From Geodermatophilus aquaeductus (lineage in GTDB: Bacteria; Actinomycetota; Actinomycetes; Mycobacteriales; Geodermatophilaceae): DNA of 64,000 bases. Made by a program: the position numbers and the translations under genes. Where the stretch lies: the NCBI RefSeq assembly GCF_900182545.1, contig NZ_FXTJ01000016.1, positions 1 to 64,000 on the forward strand. Direction: 5' to 3'. Positions 46,754 through 56,314 of the stretch are shown one piece after another; the first letter of the stretch is position 1, and every line of letters starts with the position of its first letter. Below the pieces are notes generated by a model. The model was not told where the DNA came from. It did no database searches and saw nothing but the letters and a program-made list of their open reading frames with translations.

Positions 46754-47130
46754 CCCGCGCTCAGCTCGTACCAGGGGTTGTAGATGACCTTGCGGCCGTC
46801 GAACTGGGCGAACCGGCCGCGGGCCGTGAGCGTCCGGCCGGGCTCGATGCCCGGGATCCGCCGGCGGCCGAGCCAGACGAGGGTGACCGAGCCGGACCCG
46901 TCGAACAGCTCCGCCTCGAGGGTCGGGACCGTCTCGCGCGGGGTGTAGACCACCGACTTCAGCCGGCCGGTCACGGTGACCACGGCGCCCTTGCGGCAGG
47001 CGCTGACCGGCTCGCAACCGGCGCGGTCGGCCTCTTCGCGCAGCTCCAGCGCGTCGATGGCGGAGTCGTCGGCGGTGAGCCGCTGCAGCGTGCGCGCGAG
47101 CCAGCCGCCGCCGGGACGGGTCTGTGTCAC
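46750..47130 (-). CDS. OB-fold nucleic-acid-binding protein
   Basis: 126 aa. A helical start (WLARTLQRLTADDSAIDALEL) and an OB-fold (GAVVTVTGRLKSVVYTPRE, then AELFDGSGSVTLVWLGRRRI, then GRTLTARGRF) like the tRNA-anticodon/RecG-type wedge. It probably binds single-stranded nucleic acid; partner unknown. Its start overlaps the hydrolase stop by four bases, yet TACGCT lies six bases before GTG 47130 inside the hydrolase end, so it may also be made from its own leaderless transcript. Confidence 0.85.
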   Translation of the reverse strand: MTQTRPGGGWLARTLQRLTADDSAIDALELREEADRAGCEPVSACRKGAVVTVTGRLKSVVYTPRETVPTLEAELFDGSGSVTLVWLGRRRIPGIEPGRTLTARGRFAQFDGRKVIYNPWYELSAG

Positions 47131-47921
47131 GGTTCCAGCGTAGTGCCGGTGCGGCGGGCGGCGGCGGGTTCCCCCAGCCACTCCCGGACGACGGCCCACG
47201 CCTCCCCCGCCACGTCGATCGGCACCCGGTGGCCGCCCGGGACGGTGCGCACCTCCACCCGGTCACCGGCGTCCGCCGCCGCCGCGGCGTAGCGCTGTGA
47301 CTGCTCGAGCGGGACGACGTCGTCGTCGGTGCCGTGCACGCACAGGACGTCGGCGCCGGTGGGCAGCAGGCCGACCGGGTCGGCGACGGCGTAGCGGCCG
47401 GGCACCTCCCCGGGCTCCCCGCCGAGGAACTCCTGGACAGCGCCCGACCCCAGCCGCTGCTGCGCGGCGCGCCGCAGGTCGACGACGCCGGCCTGCAGCA
47501 CCGCCGCGGTGACCCGCACCCGCGGCGCGGCGCCGGGGGCACCGGCCGGCAGCCGCCCGCGACCGGCGGCCCACGCCGCGAGGTGCCCGCCGGCGGAGTG
47601 GCCGACGACCGTGACGTCGCCGAGGTCGAGCCGGGCGGAGTCGGGCAGGCCGGGCAGCGCGTCGAGGGCGGCGGCGACGTCCTCGAGGGTGGCCGGCCAT
47701 CCCCCGCCGGTGCCCACGCGCCGGTACTCGACGGCGACCGCGGCGTACCCGGCGGCGGCGAGGTCGGCGGCCAGCGGGCGGGCCAGCTCGATGCCGTACG
47801 CCGCGCGCCAGAACCCGCCGTGCAGGACGACGACCACCCGCGCCGGATCGGAGCCCTCCGGCAGGGTCAGCTCGAGGAACTGGTCGGGGTGCGGGCCGTA
47901 GGCGAGGACCGCAGGGCTCAC
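47127..47921 (-). CDS. alpha/beta hydrolase
   Basis: 264 aa. VVVLHGGFWRAAYG carries the HGG oxyanion motif of the hormone-sensitive-lipase/kynurenine-formamidase type; GHSAGGHLAAW gives the nucleophile Ser; VHGTDDDVVP gives the acid Asp, and the His is in VPGGHRVP. No signal peptide, so it acts in the cytosol on a small ester or amide. GTG 47921 overlaps the DUF3710 stop by four bases. Substrate unknown. Confidence 0.88.
   Translation of the reverse strand: MSPAVLAYGPHPDQFLELTLPEGSDPARVVVVLHGGFWRAAYGIELARPLAADLAAAGYAAVAVEYRRVGTGGGWPATLEDVAAALDALPGLPDSARLDLGDVTVVGHSAGGHLAAWAAGRGRLPAGAPGAAPRVRVTAAVLQAGVVDLRRAAQQRLGSGAVQEFLGGEPGEVPGRYAVADPVGLLPTGADVLCVHGTDDDVVPLEQSQRYAAAAADAGDRVEVRTVPGGHRVPIDVAGEAWAVVREWLGEPAAARRTGTTLEP
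47137..47142 (-). promoter_or_regulatory. internal -10 element before the OB-fold gene
   Basis: TACGCT on the minus strand, inside the last codons of the hydrolase gene, six bases before GTG 47130. Confidence 0.5.
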
Positions 47922-48661
47922 GCGGTCGGCCCCGGCGGCCCCGGCGGCGTCGCCGGACGGCCCTGCTGACCGGCCTGCTGCTGACCGGCCTGCTGCTGGC
48001 GGGCGAGTTGCTCGGCGGCCTGCGGCGGCAGGGTGAGCGGGAGCTGCTCGCGCACCGGCATCGGCTGGGTGCCCCGGACGACGACCACCCGCCGGAAGAC
48101 GTCCTCGAGCACCGCGGCCGCCTCGGGCGACTCGGCGGCCGGGCCGCTGATCATCCCGCGCAGGAACCAGCGCGGTCCGTCGACGCCGAGGAACCGCGCG
48201 GCCCGCCGCACCGGCTGGGGAGGCGGGCCACCGGGCTGGGCCGGGGGCGTCACCACGACCGTGCCGGAGAGCTCCGGGCCGAAGGGGCCGTCGACCTCCT
48301 GCAGCCGGCCGCCCTGCCCCGACGCGCTGCGCGCCAGCTCGGCGCGGACGTCGTCCCAGATGCCGGCCGCGCGGGGGGCGGCGAAGGCCGACAGCTGCAG
48401 CATCGAGTCGCCGTAGCGCAGCGTCGCGCCGATGACCTTCTGCTGCTGGTTGAGGTCCACCCGCAGCTCGGTCCCGGCCAGCGCCGGCAGCCGCAGGGCA
48501 CCGAGGTCGACGCGGGGGGTGCCGTCGTCGTCGGGGACGTCGGACTCGTCGTAGGGACCGGTGGTCTCCTCGACGTCGCGCTCGCGGTGCTGCGGCTCGG
48601 GCGGGACGCCGCGCTCGCGCAGGGTGCGGTCGATCCGGTTGCGCCGTCGTCCGAAGGGCAT
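47918..48661 (-). CDS. DUF3710 family protein
   Basis: 247 aa. A basic start (FGRRRNRIDRTLRERG), an acidic linker and a DUF3710 core (VDLGALRLPALAGTELRVDL, then RWFLRGMISGPAA), ending in a Gln/Pro-rich tail with the repeated unit QQQAGQQ. Actinobacterial, soluble, function unknown; it is regularly next to dut. The ATG is one base past the dut stop, so it is coupled to it. Confidence 0.9.
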   Translation of the reverse strand: MPFGRRRNRIDRTLRERGVPPEPQHRERDVEETTGPYDESDVPDDDGTPRVDLGALRLPALAGTELRVDLNQQQKVIGATLRYGDSMLQLSAFAAPRAAGIWDDVRAELARSASGQGGRLQEVDGPFGPELSGTVVVTPPAQPGGPPPQPVRRAARFLGVDGPRWFLRGMISGPAAESPEAAAVLEDVFRRVVVVRGTQPMPVREQLPLTLPPQAAEQLARQQQAGQQQAGQQGRPATPPGPPGPTA

Positions 48662-48662
48662 C

Positions 48663-49118
48663 TCAGGCCTCCTGTCCCGCGCCGGTGGACCCGTGTCCGC
48701 CCTCGCCGCGGGCGCTGGCGGGCAGCTCGTCGACGGGCACGAACCGCGCCTGCACGACCGGCTGCACCACCAGCTGCGCGACCCGGTCGCCGCGGCGCAG
48801 CGTCAGCGGGGTGGTCGGGTCGAGGTTGACCAGGTTCACCTTGATCTCCCCGCGGTAGCCGGCGTCGATGGTGCCGGGGGCGTTGACCAGGCTCAGCCCG
48901 TGCCGGGCGGCCAGGCCCGACCGCGGGTGCACGAACCCGGCGTAACCCTCGGGGATGGCCACGGCCACCCCGGTGCCCACGAGCGCCCGCTCGAACGGCG
49001 CCAGCTGCACGTCCTCGGAGAGGGTGAGGTCGGCTCCCGCGTCGCCGGGGAGGGCGTAGCGCGGGGGTACGGCCCCCGCCGCGGTCAGCCGGACGGGGAC
49101 CTCGAGGGGGTCGGACAC
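48663..49118 (-). CDS. dut: deoxyuridine 5'-triphosphate nucleotidohydrolase
   Basis: 151 aa, trimeric dUTPase. All five motifs are visible: [31 protein letters not shown] (catalytic Asp and the Tyr that excludes thymine), RGDRVAQLV and the C-terminal GEGGHGSTG arm. It hydrolyses dUTP to dUMP and pyrophosphate, keeping uracil out of DNA. GTG 49118 has TAGGGT seven bases upstream, so this promoter is leaderless and starts the operon with DUF3710, hydrolase, OB-fold and DUF3159. Confidence 0.97.
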   Translation of the reverse strand: MSDPLEVPVRLTAAGAVPPRYALPGDAGADLTLSEDVQLAPFERALVGTGVAVAIPEGYAGFVHPRSGLAARHGLSLVNAPGTIDAGYRGEIKVNLVNLDPTTPLTLRRGDRVAQLVVQPVVQARFVPVDELPASARGEGGHGSTGAGQEA

Positions 49119-49125
49119 GACGGCG

Positions 49126-49131
49126 ACCCTA
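49126..49131 (-). promoter_or_regulatory. -10 element of the dut operon (leaderless)
   Basis: TAGGGT on the minus strand, seven bases before GTG 49118. Confidence 0.6.
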
Positions 49132-49169
49132 ACCGCGCCGCGGACCGGTCGGCGGACCGGCCGCCGGGC

Positions 49170-50099
49170 TCAGGAGCGCCCGCGCTGGAGGTCCGACCGC
49201 ACCCGCCGGGCGAGGGTCTCGGTGGCCTTGAGGTTGACCCGGCCGCCGAGCGCCGCGCCGATCAGCAGCGGCGCCGCCGAGCCGACGCTGCGGGCGAGGC
49301 TGCGGGACAGCCGCCGGCGCAGTGCCCGGAACCCGGCGGTGCCCAGGACGGTCGCCAGCCCCTGCCGCTCGCCACCGGAGACGGCGCGCTGCTGGGTCCA
49401 GCTGGACAGGTAGGCGGCGGCCCGGTCGGCGGCGCTCCCGGGAGCCGGCCGGCCGTAGAGCTCGTGCAGCTCGCCGAGCAGCACCACCTCGACGCCGGCG
49501 GTGAGCAGCGTCTCGGCGCCCATCTCCAGCGGCAGTGCCACCAGGGACGGCGGCGCGAACCACTGCGCGGCGAACAGCCCGCCGGTGGCCGCCCCGACCG
49601 CGGCGGTCAGCCGGGAGGCACGCGCCACCAAGGCATCGGCGATCTCCTCGTCCGAGCTGCCCGGGTACGCGGCGCGCAGCCGGGCGGCGTCGCGGATCGG
49701 CAGGCGGGGCGCGGCGGCGGCCAGCAGGTCGCCGAGCACGCCGACCGGGTTGCGGAGCAGCCCCTCGTCGCCGGCCGTGTCCGGGGCCCGGTCCTCGCCG
49801 CGACCGCCGGCCGCCGCGGACGCCACGGCCGAGGCCACGGCGCCCACGACGTCACGCAGCACACCGCCGCCCGACCGTCCGGAGTCGGGCCGCTCGCGAG
49901 GGGACGCCTCGTCGGCGCTGCCGCCGAGCAGCCCGGACACCGCGTCGGCGACGGCCCGGGCGGCGCGGCCCAGGCCGCCGTCCTCAGCGAGCCAGGCCGG
50001 ACCGTCCCCCGACCGGTCCGGCTCCGGTGCGGCCGGCGGCACGGGCCGCGGCGGGGGGACGTCGCGGGGCGCCCCGATGCGCTGGGTGGGCTCGGTCAT
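49170..50099 (-). CDS. conserved protein with EcsC-like C-terminal half
   Basis: 309 aa. The first ~130 residues are low-complexity Pro/Gly/Ala with short amphipathic helices. From about 165 (LTAAVGAATGGLFAAQWF, then LLTAGVEVVLLGELHELYG, then APLLIGAALGGRVNLKAT) it resembles EcsC-family proteins, helical and probably membrane-associated. Function unknown. ATG 50099 has GAGGGGAG upstream. It lies 42 bases downstream of the DUF4193 gene, so probably in one transcript. Confidence 0.72.
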   Translation of the reverse strand: MTEPTQRIGAPRDVPPPRPVPPAAPEPDRSGDGPAWLAEDGGLGRAARAVADAVSGLLGGSADEASPRERPDSGRSGGGVLRDVVGAVASAVASAAAGGRGEDRAPDTAGDEGLLRNPVGVLGDLLAAAAPRLPIRDAARLRAAYPGSSDEEIADALVARASRLTAAVGAATGGLFAAQWFAPPSLVALPLEMGAETLLTAGVEVVLLGELHELYGRPAPGSAADRAAAYLSSWTQQRAVSGGERQGLATVLGTAGFRALRRRLSRSLARSVGSAAPLLIGAALGGRVNLKATETLARRVRSDLQRGRS

Positions 50100-50140
50100 C
50101 GGCTGCTCCCCTCGGGTCCTGCTCGCTGGGTGGTCCTGCG

Positions 50141-50443
50141 TCAGGCCGCGCAGTCGCGGCAGTACAGCTGGTCGCCGCGGGTGGCGGCGAGCCGGCTGCG
50201 GTGCTGCACGAGGAAGCACCGCGAGCAGGTGAACTCGTCCTCCTGCTTCGGCAGCACGCGGACGGTCAGCTCCTCGTTGGACAGGTCCGCGCCGGGCAGC
50301 TCGAGGCTCTCGTTGAAGTCGGTCTCGTCGACGTCGACCGAGGCCGACTGGGCCTCCGCGCGGCGGGCCTTGAGCTCCTCGAGGGAGTCCTCGCCGAGCT
50401 CGTCGGCCTCGTTGCGGCGCGGGGCGTCGTAGTCGGTGGCCAT
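50141..50443 (-). CDS. DUF4193 family zinc-ribbon protein
   Basis: 100 aa. An acidic helical start, then CSRCFLVQHRSRL and YCRDCA, a four-Cys zinc site. DUF4193 is an actinobacterial family with no known function, usually near dut, suhB and sigA, as here. ATG 50443; a good candidate for a small nucleic-acid- or sigma-related factor, but that is guesswork. Confidence 0.92.
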   Translation of the reverse strand: MATDYDAPRRNEADELGEDSLEELKARRAEAQSASVDVDETDFNESLELPGADLSNEELTVRVLPKQEDEFTCSRCFLVQHRSRLAATRGDQLYCRDCAA

Positions 50444-50756
50444 GGGGTGTGCCCCTCCTCCGGGGTTCTCGCGGGCGCGTCACGCGCGCCCGCCGTCGTC
50501 CGACGGCAGCGGGGGCCGCCGTCGTCCTGGCCGGCCGCCCGAGGGGCGGCCGCTGGTCACGGCCGGACCCGTCTGCGGCCGACCCGGTGGTCGGCCCGGT
50601 TCGGGACCGGCAGCCCCCCAACGCCGTGTGGCCCCGGTTTGTGCCCGCCTTCGCGGGCGGGACACAGGAGGCCGTTTCTCGGCCCCTGCAGGGCACCCGG
50701 GACGGGCCCGGGCGGGGCGGTCGGGGAGCGGAGTGCCGGAGGTTACCCTGCCGCCC
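50444..50756. other. gene-free stretch between DUF4193 and the phosphotransferase gene
   Basis: 313 bases between divergent genes. It holds an eight-bp hairpin (GGCCGCCC / GGGCGGCC, 50533-50551), some GC-rich palindromes, and the -10 of the phosphotransferase gene. I see no small gene or RNA I can support. Confidence 0.6.
50744..50749 (+). promoter_or_regulatory. -10 element of the phosphotransferase gene (leaderless)
   Basis: TACCCT ending seven bases before GTG 50757. Confidence 0.6.
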
Positions 50757-51800
50757 GTGTCGAGTCCCGTGGGAGCTGACCCCGCCGTCGTCGGTCCGTA
50801 TCTCGCCTCCGTCCTCGGCGACGAGCGCTGGCGGGAGGTGACCGTCGAGCTCATCGCGGCGGGCATGTCCAACCTCACCTACGTCGTGACGCCCGCCGGC
50901 GGCAGCGCCGACGACGCGGTGATCCTGCGCAGACCGCCCACGGGCGCCGTGCTGGCCACCGCGCACGACATGGCCCGCGAGCACCGGGTCATCAGTGCGC
51001 TCGGGCCGACGCCGGTCCCCGTGCCGCGCACGCTGCACCTGTGCACCGACACCGCGGTGCTCGGCGCGCCCTTCTACGTGATGGAGCGCGTCGTCGGCCT
51101 GCACGTGGTCAACGAGATCCCGGCCGGCTACGCCGACACCCCCGAGCAGCGGCGGCAGATCGGCGACGGGCTCATCGACGTCCTGTCCGACCTGCACGCC
51201 GTCGACCCCGAGGCGGTGGGCCTGGGCGACTTCGGCCGGCCGGAGGGCTTCCTGGCACGGCAGGTGCGCCGGTGGACCAAGCAGTGGGACGCCACCCGCG
51301 ACCGCGACCGCCCGCAGATGGACGCCCTCGCCGCCCGGCTGGCCGAGACCGTGCCGGCCAGCCAGCGGACCGGCGTCGTCCACGGCGACTACCGGCTGGA
51401 CAACTGCCTGCTCGACCCCGAGCACCCCGGCGGCATCCGCGCCGTCCTCGACTGGGAGATGTCGACGCTGGGTGACCCGCTCACCGACATCGGCATGCTG
51501 TTCGTCTACTGGCCCGAGGCCGGCGAGACCCGGCCGGTCCTCAGCCCGGTGACGACGCTGCCCGGCTTCCCCACCCGCCGGGAGATCGCCGAGCACTACG
51601 CCGCCCGCAGCGGCGTGGACCTCTCCGATCTCAACTGGTACGTCGGCTTCGCCTTCTTCAAGTTCGCCGCGATCGTCGCCGGGATCGTCGCCCGCTCGGC
51701 AGCCGGCGCGATGGCCGGCAAGGACACCTCCGGCTACGCCGACCGCATCGACCCGTGCGTGGAGCTCGGACGCGCCGCGCTGGAGGACGGTGCCCTCTGA
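50757..51800 (+). CDS. phosphotransferase family protein (ACAD11-like kinase fold)
   Basis: 347 aa. An aminoglycoside-phosphotransferase/choline-kinase fold: VVHGDYRLDNCLLD is the catalytic loop, and VLDWEMSTLGDPLTDIGML the metal-binding DWE segment. The pattern FYVMERVVG and the length fit the acyl-CoA-dehydrogenase-associated group, thought to act on hydroxylated fatty acyl compounds. It is probably not an antibiotic-resistance enzyme. GTG 50757 lacks a ribosome binding site and is leaderless by the -10 position. Confidence 0.87.
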   Translation: MSSPVGADPAVVGPYLASVLGDERWREVTVELIAAGMSNLTYVVTPAGGSADDAVILRRPPTGAVLATAHDMAREHRVISALGPTPVPVPRTLHLCTDTAVLGAPFYVMERVVGLHVVNEIPAGYADTPEQRRQIGDGLIDVLSDLHAVDPEAVGLGDFGRPEGFLARQVRRWTKQWDATRDRDRPQMDALAARLAETVPASQRTGVVHGDYRLDNCLLDPEHPGGIRAVLDWEMSTLGDPLTDIGMLFVYWPEAGETRPVLSPVTTLPGFPTRREIAEHYAARSGVDLSDLNWYVGFAFFKFAAIVAGIVARSAAGAMAGKDTSGYADRIDPCVELGRAALEDGAL

Positions 51801-51816
51801 GGCCGTCGGCCCGACC

Positions 51817-51822
51817 TAGACT
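51817..51822 (+). promoter_or_regulatory. -10 element of the LytR_C gene
   Basis: TAGACT, giving a leader of about 42 bases that includes AGGAGGA before GTG 51871. Confidence 0.45.
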
Positions 51823-51870
51823 CCGCGCGACCTGCCGCACCCGCCCGGGGCGCCGTCGAGGAGGACGACC

Positions 51871-52403
51871 GTGAGCACCAGCACCGACAGTCCCCCGGCC
51901 CGCCCCCGGCGGGACCGCCGGCCGGTGCCGCCGCTGGTCTTCCTGCTGGTGCTGGCCCTCGCCGCGCTCGGCGTCTGGTGGAAGGTCCTCGACGACGCCG
52001 GCGCCCGCGAGGACGCCGCCCAGGCCGCCTGCGAGACCGCCGCGGCGGCACCGCCGTCGCTGGACCCCGGCACCGTGACCGTGCGCGTCTACAACGCCTC
52101 CGACCTCGCGGGCAAGGCCCAGGAGGTCGCCGACCAGCTGACGCAGCGCGGCTTCGTCGTCGACGAGATCGCCAACGACCCCACCGACCGCGAGGTGCCC
52201 GGGCCCGGCGAGATCCGGCACGGCGCGCGCGGCACCGACGCCGCGCGCTACCTGGCGCTGTTCCTCCCGGGCGCGGGCTCCTTCCAGGACACCCGCGCCG
52301 ACGCCCGCATCGACCTGGTGATCGGCCCGGACTTCCCCGGGCTGGCCTCCCCCGACGACGTCGCGGCCACCCTCGAGCCGATCGCGAGCGCCGAGGCCGC
52401 CTG

Positions 52404-52407
<4 letters not shown>
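51871..52407 (+). CDS. LytR C-terminal domain envelope protein
   Basis: 178 aa. A basic cytosolic start (RPRRDRRPVPP), one membrane helix (about 21-38), then an extracytoplasmic LytR_C domain (VTVRVYNASDLAGKAQEVADQ, then GFVVDEIAND). The M. tuberculosis protein at the same place, between DUF4193 and suhB, supports cell-envelope integrity; the same role is likely. The stop TAG shares a CTAG with the stop of the convergent suhB gene. Confidence 0.88.
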
Positions 52408-53219
<812 letters not shown>

Positions 53220-53266
53220 CCGGGGGATCCTGCCCGAGCCGCGCATGCGAGTGCGGCGCCGGTCAC

Positions 53267-53272
53267 TAGGGT
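53267..53272 (+). promoter_or_regulatory. -10 element of ppgK (leaderless)
   Basis: TAGGGT ending six bases before GTG 53279. Confidence 0.6.
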
Positions 53273-53278
53273 GATCGC

Positions 53279-54022
53279 GTGCAGGGGTTCGGTGTGGACA
53301 TCGGCGGCAGCGGCATCAAGGGGTGCCCGGTCGACCTCGAGGCCGGTGTGCTGATCGGTGAGCGGGTGCGGGTGGAGACGCCGCAGCCCTCCACCCCGGA
53401 GGCCGTCTACGAGGTGGTCGCCGGGATCGTGACGTCCTTCGGCTGGACCGGCCGGATCGGCGTCACCTATCCCGGGGTCATGAAGCGGGGCGTCGCCCAC
53501 ACCGCGGCGAACATGGACAAGGGCTGGATCGGCACCGACGTCGACGCCGGCATGACCGCGCTGGTGCCCGGGACGGTCGAGACGCTCAACGACGCCGACG
53601 CCGCGGGGATGGCCGAGATGCGCTACGGCGCCGGCCGCGACCAGGACGGCGTCGTCCTCATGCTGACCTTCGGCACCGGGATCGGCAGCGCGCTGTTCTA
53701 CGACGGCCGGCTGGTGCCCAACACCGAGTTCGGCCACATCCAGGTCGACGGCGAGGACGGCGAGCGGCGCGCATCGGCAGCGGCCCGCGAGCGCGAGGAG
53801 CTGTCCTACCCCGAGTGGGCGGCGCGGGTGGACCGCTACCTCGACGTCCTCGAGGCCGGGCTGTGGCCCGACCTGATCATCGTGGGCGGTGGGGTGAGCA
53901 AGAAGGCGCACAAGTGGGTGCCGCTGCTGACCACGCGGACGCCCGTGGTGCCCGCCCAGCTCCAGAACGACGCGGGCATCGTCGGGGCCGCGCTGGCCGC
54001 CGCGGAGCGCTTCGAACCCTGA
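53279..54022 (+). CDS. ppgK: polyphosphate glucokinase
   Basis: 247 aa. A ROK-type kinase with GFGVDIGGSGIKGCPVDLE (phosphate loop), MLTFGTGIGSALFYDG and TEFGHIQVDG. It phosphorylates glucose with polyphosphate or ATP, an enzyme typical of actinobacteria and located before sigA in many of them. It lacks the CXCGXXGC zinc motif of ROK regulators, as expected for PpgK. Leaderless start. Confidence 0.95.
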   Translation: MQGFGVDIGGSGIKGCPVDLEAGVLIGERVRVETPQPSTPEAVYEVVAGIVTSFGWTGRIGVTYPGVMKRGVAHTAANMDKGWIGTDVDAGMTALVPGTVETLNDADAAGMAEMRYGAGRDQDGVVLMLTFGTGIGSALFYDGRLVPNTEFGHIQVDGEDGERRASAAAREREELSYPEWAARVDRYLDVLEAGLWPDLIIVGGGVSKKAHKWVPLLTTRTPVVPAQLQNDAGIVGAALAAAERFEP

Positions 54023-54094
54023 CCTGCGGCCCGGAGCAGCCCTTCCGGGCGATCCCGGACCGTTCGAGGCGGTGGTCACACCGGATCTCGTCGC

Positions 54095-54100
54095 TACAAT
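54095..54100 (+). promoter_or_regulatory. -10 element of sigA
   Basis: TACAAT, a near-consensus hexamer with no good -35. It implies a leader of about 165 bases before GTG 54273. Confidence 0.55.
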
Positions 54101-54272
54101 GGAGGAGCCCCAGCCCGTCACCACCCAGCCGGGAGTCATCCCCCGTCCTCCTCGCGGTGAAACACCGCGTCCGGACCCTGGGGCCTCCCCCGCTCCGTGG
54201 CCGACGACCGGGGCCGCTGCCCGGGAGCCGATCCACTCCCGGGGAACGCACCCAGCACGGGAAGGAACCTGA

Positions 54273-55649
<1,377 letters not shown>

Positions 55650-56062
55650 GTCCCCGCTCGTCCGCGACGGCCCCCGACCCCCTGCGGGTCGGGGGCCGTC
55701 GACGTCGGTGCCGTGTGTCGGCCGCGTTGCGGGATGGTCACGATCTCACCCGGCGGGGCGGACCGGGCGGTGTACCGCAGCACCGGCCGGGTAGACGGCG
55801 TAGCGTGGGCGACGTCGAGACAGCAGCGGACCCACAGCCGGAATCCAGCCGGCGCCCGGAAGAGAACCAGTCCCACCAGACAACCGGCACCACCCAGTGA
55901 CGTCCCTGCTGAACCCACCACCACCAGTCCCAGCGGTCACCGGCTCACCAAGACCCGGCGAGTCGATCGCAGTGACGGGAGGCACGGGAACACAGGGGTC
56001 CATCCTGGCGCTGTGCAGGAGGCCGATCCGCAGCCGCGGGTCCGTGCGGTAGAGAGCGAGTG
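55650..56062. other. gene-free stretch after sigA
   Basis: 413 bases. The first 52 hold the sigA terminator. After that come two hexamers that could be -10 elements (TAGACG near 55793 and TAGCGT near 55802), which would give a 250-base leader for the DUF7455-like gene. The rest has lower third-position bias than the genes around it, with CACCACCACCA-type runs. I see no conserved RNA or protein I can support. Confidence 0.55.
55665..55701 (+). terminator. sigA terminator
   Basis: A 16-bp perfect stem, CGACGGCCCCCGACCC with GGGTCGGGGGCCGTCG, and a five-base loop, 16 bases after the stop. Confidence 0.88.
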
Positions 56063-56272
56063 ATGACCCAGATGACCCAGACGCTGACGACGACCCCCGC
56101 CGCCGACGACCTGGTCGTGCCCTTCCACTGCGACCGGTGCGGCGCACTGGCCAAGGTGCGTGTCGTGCTCGCCAGTGGCAGCGACCTCGTGTTCTGCGGG
56201 CACCACGCTCGCGAGTACGACACCAAGCTCCGAGACATCGCCGTCGACATCATCGCGACGGACGGCGAGTAA
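56063..56272 (+). CDS. small zinc protein (DUF7455-like)
   Basis: 69 aa. FHCDRCGALAKVRVVL and FCGHHAREYDTKLRD: a two-Cys plus Cys-His-His site that can hold a zinc ion. I recall this family (DUF7455) just after sigA in many actinobacteria; function unknown. A GTG three bases earlier is an alternative start. AGAGAGCGAG lies upstream. Confidence 0.82.
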   Translation: MTQMTQTLTTTPAADDLVVPFHCDRCGALAKVRVVLASGSDLVFCGHHAREYDTKLRDIAVDIIATDGE

Positions 56273-56314
56273 CCCTCCCCACTCCGAGAGAGGGCAGTAT
56301 CGTCGCGTTCCGCG

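Noticed and set aside
50757-51800. Aminoglycoside resistance phosphotransferase
   Set aside because: The fold is shared, but the sequence fits the acyl-CoA-dehydrogenase-associated group found widely in actinobacteria.
54023-54272. A short plus-strand frame through the sigA leader (from 54072)
   Set aside because: It crosses the promoter, has no ribosome site and no protein-like composition; the stretch is better explained as the sigA leader.
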